Assembly (NCBI GenBank): GCA_011053085.1
Contig: DSBE01000388.1
Location: forward strand, 1 to 5,602
Origin: Chloroflexota bacterium
GTDB taxonomy: Bacteria; Chloroflexota; Anaerolineae; Anaerolineales; Anaerolineaceae
DNA length: 5,602 bases
Direction: 5' to 3'
Below, piece after piece: positions 4,000-5,602 of this stretch (positions are counted from its first letter, which is position 1; each line of letters begins with the position of its first letter). The notes beneath the pieces were generated by a model. That model was not told the origin of the DNA. It saw only the letters and a list, made by a program, of their open reading frames with translations, and did no database searches. The position numbers and the translations under genes are program-made.

Positions 4000-5602
4000 A
4001 TGCAAGCACGAAAACATGAATTCCACTCGTATCGTTCGCCAGTATTCTCGCACAAGGGCATGGTCGCCAGCTCACAACCGCTGGCAAGCGCCATCGGGGT
4101 ACATATCCTTTCAGCAGGCGGCAATGCCGCCGACGCTGCCGTGGCGGTGGCCGCCGCCCTGAATGTAACTGAACCCACCTCAACCGGTATCGGCGGTGAC
4201 GCATTCGCCCTGTTCTATGATGCCGGCACCAGCACGGTCAAAGGCATCAACGGTTCCGGGCGTGCCCCGCAAAAACTGTCGCTGTCCTTGCTCGCAAAAC
4301 ACGGTTTCAGCCAGGAATTGCCGCGCTTTCATCCCTTCACCGTCACGGTGCCGGGTGCCTGCGCCTGTTGGGCAGACACCGTCGCTGCCTGGGGCAGGCT
4401 CTCGCTGGCAGAAGTACTGGCGCCTGCCATTGAACTGGCGCAGAATGGCTTCCCGGTCGCGCCATTAACCGCCACCTTCTGGCAGAACGGCGCTGAACAC
4501 CAGTTATCACAGTCGCCCAACGGCCATGAACTGACCATCGACGGGCGTGGGCCCAACCCTGGTGAGATTTTCCGTAACCCCAACCTCGCCAAGACCCTGC
4601 ACCTGGTGGCGGAAGGCGGCAAGGATGCCTTCTACCGCGGACCTATCGCCGAAGCCATCGTCGAAGTGTTGCATGAGATGGGTGGGGTCATGCAATTGCA
4701 GGACCTGTATGAACATCAATCAGAGTTCATTGAACCGATTTCGACTGATTACCGCGGCGTGCGCGTGTGGGAATGTCCGCCCAACGGACAGGGATTGGCA
4801 GCCCTGCTCGCACTGAACATTTTGGAGGGCTTTGACCTCTCTCCCATCGGGCAGACCACCGCGGAACGCTATCACCTACTCATTGAAGCCATGCGCATTG
4901 CTTTTACTGACACGCGCCATTATGTCGCTGATCCGCGCTTCAACGACATTCCAATCCAAGATCTACTCAGCAAATCCTATGCCGAACACCGCCGCCGCCT
5001 GATCGATCCCAAGCGCGCCAACCCCGAGATCCGCTTCGGTGTGCCCTATGCCGGCACCGACACCGTCTATTTCAGCGTGGTGGATGCCGAAGGCAACGCC
5101 TGTTCGTTCATCAACTCCAACTACATGGGGTTCGGCACCGGCATCGTGCCCAAAGGCTTTGGCTTCACCCTGCAGAACCGCGGACACAACTTCTCGCTTG
5201 ACCCCAGCCACGCCAACGCGCTCGCGCCGGGCAAACGCCCCTATCACACCATAATCCCCGCCATGGCAACTCGCGTAGATGACAACTCGCTCTTCGCCAG
5301 TTTCGGCGTAATGGGCGGTTTCATGCAGCCGCAAGGGCACATGCAGGTGGTGGTAGCATTGGTGGATGACGGCCTCGACCCACAGGAAGCCCTCAACCGC
5401 CCGCGCTTTCACATTGAACCTGACCGCCTCACCAGCGCCGTGTCGATCGAAAGCGAAGTACCGCTGCGTACCATCTCACAGCTGTCAGACATGGGCCACG
5501 AGATCAAAACGGTCGGTGGATTGCAGCGCGCGCTCTTCGGACGCGGGCAGATCATCCTGCGCAACCGCCAGAGCGGTGTACTATGCGGCGGCAGCGACCC
5601 GC
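4000..5602 (+). CDS. ggt: Gamma-glutamyltransferase-family Ntn hydrolase (YwrD-like), 3' end cut
   Basis: An autoprocessing N-terminal-nucleophile hydrolase that would cleave, and perhaps transfer, gamma-glutamyl or related acyl groups. 534 codons are open from ATG 4000 to the edge, and the sequence ends in CGGSDP, near the usual C-terminus. The N-terminal region has GMVASSQPLA (20-29), AGGNAADAAVAVAAAL and EPTSTGIGGDAFAL. Arg88 in GSGRAP corresponds to the substrate-carboxylate arginine. Self-cleavage should occur before Thr355 in DTVYFSVVD, giving a large subunit of about 354 residues and a small one of about 190. MGGFMQPQGH (438-447) carries the Gly-Gly oxyanion loop. No signal peptide is visible, so the enzyme is probably cytoplasmic, unlike periplasmic E. 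coli GGT. The segment QNRGHNFS (392-399) differs from the classical NNQMDDFS. The start keeps the family-like RSPVFSHKGM segment. An in-frame stop at 3970 precludes a longer form. Family secure, substrate uncertain. Confidence 0.92.
   Translation, partial: MQARKHEFHSYRSPVFSHKGMVASSQPLASAIGVHILSAGGNAADAAVAVAAALNVTEPTSTGIGGDAFALFYDAGTSTVKGINGSGRAPQKLSLSLLAKHGFSQELPRFHPFTVTVPGACACWADTVAAWGRLSLAEVLAPAIELAQNGFPVAPLTATFWQNGAEHQLSQSPNGHELTIDGRGPNPGEIFRNPNLAKTLHLVAEGGKDAFYRGPIAEAIVEVLHEMGGVMQLQDLYEHQSEFIEPISTDYRGVRVWECPPNGQGLAALLALNILEGFDLSPIGQTTAERYHLLIEAMRIAFTDTRHYVADPRFNDIPIQDLLSKSYAEHRRRLIDPKRANPEIRFGVPYAGTDTVYFSVVDAEGNACSFINSNYMGFGTGIVPKGFGFTLQNRGHNFSLDPSHANALAPGKRPYHTIIPAMATRVDDNSLFASFGVMGGFMQPQGHMQVVVALVDDGLDPQEALNRPRFHIEPDRLTSAVSIESEVPLRTISQLSDMGHEIKTVGGLQRALFGRGQIILRNRQSGVLCGGSDP

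Noticed and set aside
4060..4062. In-frame ATG at 4060 as an alternative GGT start
   Set aside because: No properly spaced ribosome site, and it would remove the RSPVFSHKG segment that relatives keep before GMVASSQPLA.
3474..4178. Minus-strand frames sharing the peptide LSVFGHPQGV
   Set aside because: The shared peptide is the translation of the 38-bp DNA repeat. The frames lack ribosome sites and other family features.
4963..5412. 149-residue minus-strand frame inside the GGT-family gene
   Set aside because: The plus strand carries the catalytic Thr and Gly-Gly motifs continuously here. The antisense product has no recognisable domain.

Overview
The window carries four protein genes on two divergent transcription units. 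It looks like a stretch of chromosomal backbone from a moderate-GC bacterium. My best guess is a Chloroflexota (Anaerolineae-like) genome. That rests on the recX-rny pairing, RNase Y (typical of Gram-positives, Chloroflexota and some other phyla), and repeat-rich spacers of a kind I associate with that group. No rRNA or other taxonomic marker is present, so the placement is an inference.

Minus strand, left: recX (1224-1868) is followed after 47 bp by rny (1-1176, cut by the window edge). They probably form one operon: a RecA modulator, then a membrane-anchored endoribonuclease that initiates mRNA decay. recA is not immediately upstream. Instead there is a non-coding, AT-richer divergent spacer of about 625 bp (1869-2493). 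It holds a plausible recX promoter, a weak candidate 40-codon ORF with a Shine-Dalgarno and a terminator-like hairpin, several short palindromes, and a clear extended -10 promoter for the gene to its right.

Plus strand, right: a complete 356-residue SPFH/Band 7 (prohibitin/stomatin-type) membrane protein lies at 2494-3564. A 435-bp spacer (3565-3999) follows, unusually dense in inverted repeats. It contains two 37/38-identical copies of a 38-bp double-hairpin repeat in direct orientation, with other hairpins between them. A gamma-glutamyltransferase-family Ntn hydrolase (YwrD-like branch) then starts at 4000 and runs off the right edge, nearly complete. It keeps the nucleophilic Thr but lacks the classical residues that recognise the gamma-glutamyl alpha-amino group. 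Its consensus -10 sits 7 bp before the ATG and there is no Shine-Dalgarno, which suggests a leaderless mRNA.

I see no CRISPR array, tRNA, rRNA, phage or complete mobile element, and no convincing multi-gene novel system. The most interesting material is non-coding (the repeat-rich spacer) plus the altered substrate pocket and leaderless start of the GGT-family gene.
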